Assembly: GCF_014698795.1 (NCBI RefSeq)
Contig: NZ_JACJTR010000014.1
Coordinates: 62,001 to 126,000, forward strand
Direction of reading: 5' to 3'
DNA from: Nostoc sp. FACHB-892
GTDB lineage: Bacteria; Cyanobacteriota; Cyanobacteriia; Cyanobacteriales; Nostocaceae
DNA length: 64,000 bases
In this document: positions 41,799-49,927 of the stretch, piece after piece
Layout: every line of letters begins with the position of its first letter
Position numbering within the stretch: position 1 is the stretch's first letter
Notes under the pieces: model-generated
Seen by the model: only the letters and a program-made list of their open reading frames with translations
What the model was told of the DNA's origin: nothing
Database searches by the model: none
Made by a program: the position numbers and the translations under genes

Positions 41799-43112
41799 AT
41801 GGGTTCTGAAAATTTGTCACAAGATACACTAGCCGAACAGTTGCTGGAACTAGCTATAAAATCTGGAGCAGAAGCTGCTGAGGTGTATCAGTCGCGATCG
41901 CTTTCTCGTCCAGTGTTTTTTGAGGCAAACCGACTCAAACAGCTAGAAACTAACCAATCTGAAGGTACAGCACTACGGCTTTGGCGAAACGGGCGTCCGG
42001 GACTCACGGTGGCTTACGGTTCTGTCCTAGCCGAAGTGATGGTGGAAAAAGCTCTAGCACTAAGTCAACTAAATCAACCAGAAGCAGTAGAATTAGGCTC
42101 TAACTTTCAGCCCTCCTACCCAGATTTAGGGGAAAGTGTGCCGATAGAGATTTTGGTAGACTGGGGCAAAGAAGCGATCGCACTCATCCGTGATGCCTAT
42201 CCCGATGTTGTTTGCAATGGTGACTGGGAATGTGATATTGAAACTACCAGAATAGTCAATACTAAAGGTTTAGATTCTTACTACACCGATACTACTCTCA
42301 ACTGCTATATATCAGCAGAATGGGTGCGCGGTGATGATTTCTTAAGTGTTTCCGATGGTCAAACCAAGCGGGGCGAACTCCACCCTGAAATATTAGCTAA
42401 CCAAATTTTACAACGGTTAATTTGGGCTAAAGAAAATGTCTCATCTCCTAATGGTCGCGTCCCGGTTTTGTTCACTTCTAAAGCAGCTGATATGCTTTGG
42501 GGCACTGTGCAAGAAGCTTTGAATGGCAAGCGAGTCTTAGAAGTAGCTTCCCCTTGGGGAGAACGCTTGGGTAACCCAGTAATAGCGCCCAGTCTCACCC
42601 TCTACCAAGACCCAGAAGCCGGCCCTTACAGTTGTCCTTTTGATGACGAAGGCACTCCCACCAAATCTTTAGTATTTATCCAAAACGGGATTTTACAGCA
42701 TTTTTATGGCGATCGTACCACCGGCCGCCAACTAGGTACTGGCACTACTGGAAATGGTTTCCGTCCTGGTTTAGGTAGCTATCCCACCCCTGGTTTATTT
42801 AATTTTCTGATCCAGCCAGGTTCAGGATCACTACCAGATTTAATTCAAGAACTGGGTAATGGCTTAATTGTGGATCAAATGCTGGGTGGCGGCGGCAGTA
42901 TTTCAGGAGATTTTTCAATCAACGTTGATTTAGGCTATCGCGTCCAAAATGGCCACGTAATTGGGCGCGTTAAGGATACGATGGTTGCAGGTAATGTCTA
43001 CACAGCTCTCAAGCAATTGGTTACACTAGGTAATGATGCTGATTGGAATGGTTCTTGTTATACTCCATCTCTGATAGTAGAAGGGCTATCTACCACGGGG
43101 AGAAGCAATTAA
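41799..43112 (+). CDS. TldE/PmbA-family protein
   Basis: 437 residues from the ATG at 41799 (MGSENLSQDTLAEQLLELAI), preceded closely by AAGGA; the frame extends upstream to 41637 but that extension lacks family features. With TldD, the E. coli relative forms a metalloprotease complex that trims peptides. The PmbA/TldE subunit has no HExxxH zinc motif, and none is seen here. Typical blocks: GAEAAEVYQSRSLSRPVFFE, LFTSKAADMLWGTVQEALNG, FDDEGTPTKSLVFIQNGILQ and the closing GCCYTPSL-like segment (GSCYTPSLIVEGLSTTG). The TldD partner is not in the window. Confidence 0.88.
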   Translation: MGSENLSQDTLAEQLLELAIKSGAEAAEVYQSRSLSRPVFFEANRLKQLETNQSEGTALRLWRNGRPGLTVAYGSVLAEVMVEKALALSQLNQPEAVELGSNFQPSYPDLGESVPIEILVDWGKEAIALIRDAYPDVVCNGDWECDIETTRIVNTKGLDSYYTDTTLNCYISAEWVRGDDFLSVSDGQTKRGELHPEILANQILQRLIWAKENVSSPNGRVPVLFTSKAADMLWGTVQEALNGKRVLEVASPWGERLGNPVIAPSLTLYQDPEAGPYSCPFDDEGTPTKSLVFIQNGILQHFYGDRTTGRQLGTGTTGNGFRPGLGSYPTPGLFNFLIQPGSGSLPDLIQELGNGLIVDQMLGGGGSISGDFSINVDLGYRVQNGHVIGRVKDTMVAGNVYTALKQLVTLGNDADWNGSCYTPSLIVEGLSTTGRSN

Positions 43113-43295
43113 ATAATTCGTAATGCTAGTACTCGCTTCTTGCGAGAAGCAAGCTACGTAATTCGTAATTGAGTACAGAAAATATGTAGTAGTATATTAT
43201 ATTACTTTTGACTGATTTTCAAGCATCCTCTGAGATTCCACCGAACAGCTTTTTGGTACAGACTTGTAATCCAAAATCGAAAATCCAAAATTGCT
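43113..43295. repeat. Spacer with TAATTCGTAATT palindromic repeats
   Basis: TAATTCGTAATG and TAATTCGTAATTG flank a perfect small hairpin, GCTTCT-TGCG-AGAAGC (about 43136-43151). The same TAATTCGTAATT family is found at 40209-40278. Confidence 0.6.
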
Positions 43296-45920
43296 ATGAA
43301 TCAGCGCTTTCGCACTTGGTGGCAACCTAGAAGAGGTTTAGCGATCGCCGAAGCTTGTATCATCGGTTTGGTTGCTGCCCTATCTGCGGTGTTATTGAAA
43401 GTAGGATCGGGATGGCTGGGAACATGGCGAGTCCATACTACCCACCTTCTACCGGCATGGCTGACACTACCGGCAATTGGTCTTGTCCTAGGGTTCGTGG
43501 CTGGATGGTTGGTGGATAGATTAGCACCAGAGGCTTCTGGTAGCGGTATTCCCCAAGTCAAAGCCTCTCTGGCAAATGTGCCCATGAGATTATCTTGGCG
43601 CGTGGCAGGTATAAAGTTACTCAGTGCCATCATTTCTATAGGTTCGGGCATGACTCTAGGACGGCAAGGCCCTACCGTTCACGTAGGGGCAGGTTTGGCA
43701 GCAGGGATGAGTCGCTGGGTTCCCACTTCCCCAGATCATCGACGGCAAATGATTGCAGCAGGTGCGGGTGCGGGTTTGGCTGCTGCTTTCAATGCCCCGA
43801 TCGCAGGTGTATTGTTTATCGTTGAAGAGTTACTTCAAGATTTATCAGGGCTAACTTTGGGAACTGCAATTATCGCCTCCTTTATTGGTGGGGTAATATC
43901 CCGGCTTTTAGGTGGTGGCAGTTTAGACCTGAACCTGCAATTGGTACAATCTTCTAGCCAATTCTCCATCCCAGAAATTCCCTTTTTCGTGCTTTTGGGT
44001 ATTTTGGCAGGGTTATTGGGTGCATTGTTTAGTAGCGGCTTAATACTTAGTATTAAATTTTATCGAAAATTACATATTAGCTTACCATTGCAGGTAGCTT
44101 TGGCTGGATTTATCTCTGGTGTTGTCGTGGCAATGCTCCCAGCATCCTTCCGTGATAATACGGCGTTAAGAGAGTCTTTAATTACTGGAGGTTCCCATCC
44201 TACCGTAGCAGCGATCGCCTTTGCAGCCCAGTTCATCCTCACACTCATAGCATTTGGTTCAGGAGCGCCGGGGGGATTATTCGCTCCCAGCCTGATTTTG
44301 GGTTCTTGTTTAGGGCATATCATCGGTGTATCTGAGTTATATATCACGGGAGCAGGTTCTCCTACTACTTACGCGCTAGCGGGTATGGGGGGATTTTTTA
44401 GCGCCGTTTCTAAAGTGCCAATCACAGCAATTGTGATTGTGTTTGAAATGACTACAGATTTTAATCTGGTGCTACCTTTAATGATTGTTTCTGTAGCTGC
44501 TTACTTAGTTGCAGATAAGGTAGTACCTGGTTCGCTTTATGAAAAACTTTTGGAATTAAAAGGCATCACTCTCACCAAAGAAGCTCCTATGGAAGGAGCG
44601 TTAACTAAGTTAACCGCAAAAGATGTGATGCAAGAACGGGTAGAAACTCTGGATGCAGAGATGAGCTTGGAAGAAGCAATGCAGTCCTTTGCTCGTTCCC
44701 ATCATCGCGGTTTTCCTGTGGTGGAAGATAGCAAGTTAGTAGGGATTGTGACGCAAACAGATTTGCTGAAAATACGCGAGAGTGCAAAGCACACGCTCCG
44801 CGATCGCAATTTAGCCGATATTTTCTTAAAAGAAATTATGACGGCTGCTCCGATGACAGTAACACCAATCCACACCCTGAGCAATGTGCTGTATTTACTC
44901 GATCGCTATCAAATCAGCCGCTTACCTGTGGTGGATGGACGGAGACTGATTGGGATTATTACTCGTGCAGATATTATTCGGGCGGAAGCAGATCATCTCA
45001 ATGCTGATAACCGGACTCTTAAACTGCGGCCAGAACCTTCTTATATAGTTTACCAAACGCGATCGCCCAGCATCGGCAGTGGTAGATTATTAGTGCCAGT
45101 AGCTAATCCAGAAACAGCAGGTATTTTATTACAAATGGCAGCAGCTATTGCCCGCGATCGCCATTATGAAATAGATTGCGTGCAAGTGATGCTGATACCC
45201 CGCCACAGTTCCCCATCAGAAACACAGGTAAGGACGGCAAAAAGCCGCCGCCTGCTACGACAGGCGGAAGTCTTAGCAAAAAAGTGGAAAATTCCCTTGC
45301 ACACGCAGATACGAGTTACCCACGATGTAGCCCAGGCAATTTTAGAGACAATCAACGAACAACACATCGACCTGATTTTAATGGGATGGAAAGGTAACAC
45401 ATCTACCCCTGGTCGGATTTTTGGCAACGTTGTAGACACCGTAATTCGCCAAGCCACTTGCGAAGTAGTATTAGTAAAATTAGGCAAAACTCCCCAATCC
45501 CCGCTCCCCAGTCCCCTATTCAACCGTTGGCTAGTCCCGATGGCTGGTGGCCCCAATTCTCCGTTGGCGATTAAATTGCTACCAGCTTTAATTACATTGG
45601 GGAATGATCCGCAAATTCGCCTGACACAGGTGTTTAAGCCATCCGAACTCAAGCCAGATATGTCAATTTCAGAACAAGCCATCCGCCATTTGATGCGGCG
45701 GCGCAAATTATCCAGTAGTGTTGTTGCTCTCCCAGTCCAAGCTAATTCAGTCGCGGAAGGTGTGATTAACTTAGTTAAAACCGAAGGTTACGATGTTGTA
45801 GTTTTAGGAGCATCGCGCGAAGGATTGTTGGAACAAGCAATTCAAGGTAATATTCCAGAAGCGATCGCCTCTGGTGTAGAAAGTACAGTAATTTTGGTTA
45901 GGGGTGCAATTAAGAATTAG
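43296..45920 (+). CDS. ClC-family chloride channel/transporter fused to CBS pair and two Usp domains
   Basis: 874 residues. Residues 1-420 form the ClC membrane core: GSGIPQ (anion-site loop), GRQGPTVHVGAG, FNAPIAGVLFIVEELLQDL, GSGAPGGLFAPSLILGS. The external gating residue, normally Glu in GREGP, is Gln (Q124, codon CAA at 43665-43667). The internal Glu of the proton path (VEEL) is present. Residues about 428-570 are two CBS domains, which bind adenine nucleotides in related proteins. From about 590 two Usp-like domains follow; the first keeps an ATP-type loop (GWKGNTSTPGRIFGN). A nucleotide- or stress-regulated anion channel is inferred. Confidence 0.92.
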   Translation: MNQRFRTWWQPRRGLAIAEACIIGLVAALSAVLLKVGSGWLGTWRVHTTHLLPAWLTLPAIGLVLGFVAGWLVDRLAPEASGSGIPQVKASLANVPMRLSWRVAGIKLLSAIISIGSGMTLGRQGPTVHVGAGLAAGMSRWVPTSPDHRRQMIAAGAGAGLAAAFNAPIAGVLFIVEELLQDLSGLTLGTAIIASFIGGVISRLLGGGSLDLNLQLVQSSSQFSIPEIPFFVLLGILAGLLGALFSSGLILSIKFYRKLHISLPLQVALAGFISGVVVAMLPASFRDNTALRESLITGGSHPTVAAIAFAAQFILTLIAFGSGAPGGLFAPSLILGSCLGHIIGVSELYITGAGSPTTYALAGMGGFFSAVSKVPITAIVIVFEMTTDFNLVLPLMIVSVAAYLVADKVVPGSLYEKLLELKGITLTKEAPMEGALTKLTAKDVMQERVETLDAEMSLEEAMQSFARSHHRGFPVVEDSKLVGIVTQTDLLKIRESAKHTLRDRNLADIFLKEIMTAAPMTVTPIHTLSNVLYLLDRYQISRLPVVDGRRLIGIITRADIIRAEADHLNADNRTLKLRPEPSYIVYQTRSPSIGSGRLLVPVANPETAGILLQMAAAIARDRHYEIDCVQVMLIPRHSSPSETQVRTAKSRRLLRQAEVLAKKWKIPLHTQIRVTHDVAQAILETINEQHIDLILMGWKGNTSTPGRIFGNVVDTVIRQATCEVVLVKLGKTPQSPLPSPLFNRWLVPMAGGPNSPLAIKLLPALITLGNDPQIRLTQVFKPSELKPDMSISEQAIRHLMRRRKLSSSVVALPVQANSVAEGVINLVKTEGYDVVVLGASREGLLEQAIQGNIPEAIASGVESTVILVRGAIKN

Positions 45921-46108
45921 TGATAAAATATACCAATAATCAGAGTAACAATTATTGGTATGAGGATTGGGATAGCAACTATAAGCCCCCACTTTCCAAA
46001 CTTAATTTCCTCACCCTCAGATTTTAAAAACGCAATCCAACCAACAGCTCCCATTAAAATCCAAATACATCCAAACCCAAGAAATATAACAAATACTGAA
46101 TCTTCCAT
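45917..46108 (-). CDS. Small two-helix membrane protein
   Basis: 63 residues with two membrane segments (VFVIFLGFGCIWILMGAVGW and GLIVAIPILIPIIVTLIIGI) around a charged loop (LKSEGEEIKFGKW). Its 3' end overlaps the convergent ClC gene by 4 bp. No family recognised, but composition and topology look real. Confidence 0.5.
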   Translation of the reverse strand: MEDSVFVIFLGFGCIWILMGAVGWIAFLKSEGEEIKFGKWGLIVAIPILIPIIVTLIIGIFYH

Positions 46109-46148
46109 TTTCCACCAATTAAATTATACAAAAAATATTTCCCTTACT

Positions 46149-47318
46149 TTAATGTAACTGATGACCACCAACTAACTTTGCTAAACTTGTACGAAACTGA
46201 CTAAAATCAAAAGCTTCAATAGTTTTTTGTTGCAAATATTCTGGTTGGTAAACTACTGGGTTAGAGCAATTACCTTGCAGGATTTGAACTAGATTATCGG
46301 CAATTTCTTCAATGTTATCAGGGTCAACTAAACATCCCAATTTTCCCTCAGCTAAAGGATCTATAGAACCATCTTGATTACCAGCCAGTACAGGTTTACC
46401 ACAAGCTAAAGCTTCTAGATAAACAATACCAAATCCTTCTCCTTTACTAGGCAAAGCAAAAACATCGCAGAGATTGTAATAATCGCACAACTCTTCATCT
46501 GGTACAAATCCTGCAATAGTGACACAATCTTGCAGACCCAAGTTGGTAATTAAAGCTTTAATTCGAGGTATATCATCCCCTTTTCCTGCAAGAATGAAGT
46601 GAACATTAGGGACATATAATCGCACTTTAAGTAAAGCGTGAAGGATTTGGTCATAACCCTTGTATTTTGCCATCCTTCCCATCCGCGTTACTGTTAAAAT
46701 TACAGGCTGTTTATCTGTTAAGTTATATCGTTTTAGTAAGTAAGCAGGTTTAGGATTTATTCTAAATTGATTGGCATCAAACGTATTAGGTAAAAGAACT
46801 ATTTTTTCTGAGTCAATATTTTTATATTGCAGCAAGCGCTGGCGAGTGTAATTACTAACACTAATAATTCTATCTGCTTTTTGTAATGCTAATTTTGTAG
46901 CATTATTTTCAATATCCCAAACTTCTAAACCATGAGCAACTACCCAGTAAGGAGTCCCAGTGATAAGTTTTAGAACATAACAAGCAGTAGCATAGTTAAC
47001 ATGAGTTGATATAACTATAGTGGGGCGTTGAAATATAGCCAAAACAATAATTTTGGTAGCAAATAAAATGGTTTGCAATAATCTTGGTAAATCTCCAAAA
47101 TAATGAAATATTGTTGAAGTTAAAAATTGCAAGTTTTGTTGCTGTTTTAAATTGCGCTTATCATACTTAAGAAACACATCATAAAGCGCTTCAGGATATA
47201 CATCTTGTAAAGCTTGGAGAAGAAATGTTGAGTAAACTTGAATACCTCCCTTAAAATCAAATATATTCGGAAATATTAGGTAGAAATGACGTTTACTTCT
47301 TGCAGTTTTTTTAAACAT
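46149..47318 (-). CDS. Glycosyltransferase family 4
   Basis: 389 residues, GT-B fold. The N-terminal acceptor domain holds the GGIQVYSTFLLQAL loop, and the C-terminal donor domain has ILTVTRMGRMAKYKGYDQIL, HFILAGKGDD and the E-x7-E motif region SKGEGFGIVYLEALACGKPV. It adds a sugar from a nucleotide donor to a polysaccharide or lipid. It lies 19 bp downstream of the O-antigen ligase-like gene, so the two probably form an exopolysaccharide operon. Confidence 0.92.
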   Translation of the reverse strand: MFKKTARSKRHFYLIFPNIFDFKGGIQVYSTFLLQALQDVYPEALYDVFLKYDKRNLKQQQNLQFLTSTIFHYFGDLPRLLQTILFATKIIVLAIFQRPTIVISTHVNYATACYVLKLITGTPYWVVAHGLEVWDIENNATKLALQKADRIISVSNYTRQRLLQYKNIDSEKIVLLPNTFDANQFRINPKPAYLLKRYNLTDKQPVILTVTRMGRMAKYKGYDQILHALLKVRLYVPNVHFILAGKGDDIPRIKALITNLGLQDCVTIAGFVPDEELCDYYNLCDVFALPSKGEGFGIVYLEALACGKPVLAGNQDGSIDPLAEGKLGCLVDPDNIEEIADNLVQILQGNCSNPVVYQPEYLQQKTIEAFDFSQFRTSLAKLVGGHQLH

Positions 47319-47337
47319 TGTAAATAATTTAAGTTTT

Positions 47338-48549
47338 TCATTGCATGATTAAATCTTTTCGAGAATTGATAGCAGCTGCCAGAAAATAAAACTCAATAGT
47401 TGTAAAAGTATAGTCTTCAACAAAAACATCTGGCATTTGAGACGCTAAGAACATAGCAATTGGAATGAGAACTACGGGATTAGCATATTTAACTTTAGAT
47501 GCTATTCTCACTAAAAAATTTGTAAATAGTAATAATCCAATAATTCCTTGTTCTACTAAAACATTTAAAAATATATTATGTGCATGATAACCTTTCAGTT
47601 TAAAAACTTGTAGTCCTATATGTTCTGCAAAAGCTCCTATACCTATACCTGTGATTGGTCTTTTAATAATTTCAATAATAGCTGCTTGCCAAAGCGAAAA
47701 CCTTGACAAGGCTGTACCCAAAGGACTAGGAAGCCTTATTTCGCTGGGATTGGTGGAAAATAAATTAATTAAGGGAAATATTTTACTATTTACTAAACCA
47801 ATCCTATATGTAGATACTGGTATCGATATAATGCATAAAAACCATAAGCTCAAGAGAAAAATCATTTTTCTAATACTAATGATTTTATATATTAATAAAA
47901 GAACCATCCCCAAAATAAAAATTAACCAACCATTTCTACTGCCAGACAAAGCTAAGGGAATGAGAAAAATAAATTCACTAATATATAATTCAAATTTAGA
48001 TATCTTTTTCTGCTTTTCTAAAATCAAGCTTAAACACAATCCAATGGAAACTATTACCCCAAACTGATTAGGATTTTGCATGATTGAACCAATCTGAGGA
48101 TAATAGCTGGGAAATTTTAATAATTTAAAAATCCAATATTTAGGGAAGAACGTTTCTAAAAAAGCCAAAGCTGCAATTATTTGCAATAAATACAATATGC
48201 AACGATAGTAAAATGTTAAAGATGAGGTTTTGAGAGTTCTAAAAGTTATAACTAAAAACGCGAAAAAGACTATAAAATAAGTTGAATATTTAATACTATA
48301 AGTAATAGCTGTATTTGGAAAGGGGCTAATCAATGAAGACATCCACATCCAAAAAAACAGTAAACTCATAGATATCAGAATAGTTTTATGCTTTTTTAAA
48401 ATTTCTGGTATTAATTTTAGAGAGGAACTAATTACACAAAAGCTAAGTGCAGGCAGTAATAAATAATGAATACCAATATTTAGTCCAGGAAATTTAATCC
48501 GCCCTAAAAGCGAAGAAAATAGTATGAGCAGGAAAAATACATTAATCAT
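47338..48549 (-). CDS. O-antigen ligase/polymerase-like membrane protein
   Basis: 403 residues with about ten membrane segments. The Wzy_C/WaaL-type signature lies in the large loop near 285-330: RFSLWQAAIIEIIKRPITGIG, then GYHAHNIFLNVLVEQG, with the conserved His (HAHN). Such proteins polymerise or attach polysaccharide repeats outside the membrane. The glycosyltransferase downstream fits that role. Confidence 0.88.
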   Translation of the reverse strand: MINVFFLLILFSSLLGRIKFPGLNIGIHYLLLPALSFCVISSSLKLIPEILKKHKTILISMSLLFFWMWMSSLISPFPNTAITYSIKYSTYFIVFFAFLVITFRTLKTSSLTFYYRCILYLLQIIAALAFLETFFPKYWIFKLLKFPSYYPQIGSIMQNPNQFGVIVSIGLCLSLILEKQKKISKFELYISEFIFLIPLALSGSRNGWLIFILGMVLLLIYKIISIRKMIFLLSLWFLCIISIPVSTYRIGLVNSKIFPLINLFSTNPSEIRLPSPLGTALSRFSLWQAAIIEIIKRPITGIGIGAFAEHIGLQVFKLKGYHAHNIFLNVLVEQGIIGLLLFTNFLVRIASKVKYANPVVLIPIAMFLASQMPDVFVEDYTFTTIEFYFLAAAINSRKDLIMQ

Positions 48550-49181
48550 AATCTTGTAGTTGTGGATACTTATTTGACAACAAAAAACTTAGATTAAACC
48601 CGCACTTGAAGGTTTAAACAGAGATTTTGATATTTTTTCCACTTAAAATGCTGATCACGTAAGAAATATTATCATATTACAGTCGCGGACGATATCATCT
48701 CTTGAAGCTATGAGTGATCTTAGATTTAAGCCTAGCTCAATATTCTGAAGCGCAACACGAAAAGTGGGATGAAGTATGATATATATAGATGCACCTAAAA
48801 TAAGTAAGTCAAAAAGTTTTCATAAGCCTTAAAGAATGTCTGAAAAGTTTTTGTATACACTGAACACTTAGAGTTCCCCCTAAATTCCCTTTTTAAAACA
48901 GGGTGATTTCATACAAACAGAGAGAAAACGCAACCCTTGAACTTTCGTTCTATTTTGACTACTTTGAAGTAGACACTAAACGGAATAACAGGAATCTAAT
49001 ATTTTTATTTCTCTGTATGAAAATATCCTGCTAAATTTACCTTTTTAAGGGAGACTTTGAAGCTCTTATTCCCTCTTTTTTAAGGAGGGTTACGGGGGAT
49101 CAACAAATATTTGATACTTTCCAAACATCCTCTTACCAATCCTTTATAAAAAGGGGTTGGAAAAACTCACTCTTTTCAAGA

Positions 49182-49256
49182 TGGGATGAAAGACGCTCCA
49201 ACGCCGTTGACAGTTGACGGTTAACAGCCAAAGTCTTTCATGTTATCCCATCCCCT
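49182..49256. repeat. Inverted repeat with TTAAC core
   Basis: ATGGGATGAAAGAC and GTCTTTCAtgttATCCCAT face each other around a 35-nt loop containing TTGACAGTTGACGGTTAAC. It resembles the hairpin-plus-palindrome block at 36474-36540, so a dispersed family is likely. Confidence 0.65.
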
Positions 49257-49292
49257 TTTAGCGGTGAGATGAGCTTAAATAAACACACAAAC

Positions 49293-49314
49293 AAAGCCTG
49301 CATCAGCAGGCTTT
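49293..49314 (-). terminator. Rho-independent terminator of the WGxxGxxG protein gene
   Basis: A perfect 9-bp stem, AAAGCCTGC and GCAGGCTTT, with an ATCA loop. Read on the minus strand it is followed by GTTTGTGTGTTT. It lies 50 bp after the stop of the gene at 49364-49678. Confidence 0.75.
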
Positions 49315-49363
49315 ACCCATAATTATCTTTAGGACTTACGCTAAATTAGAACGCAACTCATTA

Positions 49364-49678
49364 TTAATAGTTAGAGCGGGAGCTAGAGGAGCCTACTGCA
49401 TTAGGATCACGATAAGCTACATTATCATCGGCTTTGCGGCTCTTGCGACCAAATAAACCAAATAAACCGAGCAAGCCCAACAAACCCCAATCGCCATCAC
49501 CATAATTTCTGTCAGTAGTAGTGCCGTCTGTAGTAGTATCTGTAACACTAGCATCAGGGGTCGTTGTGGTCTGAGCAGAAGCAGGTAGAACTGTAGGCAA
49601 GGTAGCCAAACTTAGAGCTAGAACAGTACTTCCTAGAATTTTAGAGACTTTAAAGCGTTTCACGATCACATTCCTCAA
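49364..49678 (-). CDS. Exported protein with WGxxGxxGxxGL-type segment
   Basis: 104 residues. A signal peptide (ILGSTVLALSLATLPTVLPA, cleavage near ASA-QT) is followed by a Thr/Asp-rich spacer (TTTTPDASVTDTTTDGTTTD), then DWGLLGLLGLFGLFGRKSRK: a Gly-spaced hydrophobic segment and basic stop, the pattern of WGxxGxxG surface proteins. Unlike typical members it continues for about 30 hydrophilic residues (DDNVAYRDPNAVGSSSS). It is probably envelope-anchored; function unknown. Confidence 0.75.
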   Translation of the reverse strand: MRNVIVKRFKVSKILGSTVLALSLATLPTVLPASAQTTTTPDASVTDTTTDGTTTDRNYGDGDWGLLGLLGLFGLFGRKSRKADDNVAYRDPNAVGSSSSRSNY

Positions 49679-49927
49679 TTGAATTGCTGCAAGTAATAGT
49701 TAAAGCTTATTAAGTTTTAGCAGCGTTAGCATCAATCTTTAGCTGCAAATATAAATCCGCTTAAAGTTGCACTTGTGATCGAGTAAATAAGCATTTTGGT
49801 ATAGATTATTTACTGGGCATGGCAAATTATGCAATAGTGAAGTCAGCGATCGCATTAAAATAAACTCGATTCTAGAAGGTAAAATTTTTTTAAAATACGA
49901 AATTACCTCTTTAGGCATGACAGATTT

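Larger units (their letters stand above)
48550..49363. other. Intergenic region, about 800 bp, with degenerate repeat pieces
   Basis: No gene. Fragments resembling the inner part of the 40301 element occur at about 48870-48910 (TTCCCCCTAAATTCCC) and 49038-49102 (CCTTTTTAAGGGAGAC, AAGGAGGGTTACGGGGGATC). An inverted repeat at 49182-49256 and a single TAGGACTTACGC end at 49331 follow. Confidence 0.55.

Noticed and set aside
47651-48067. 138-codon plus frame
   Set aside because: Antisense of the O-antigen ligase-like membrane protein; lysine/isoleucine-rich composition comes from the complementary AT-rich codons.
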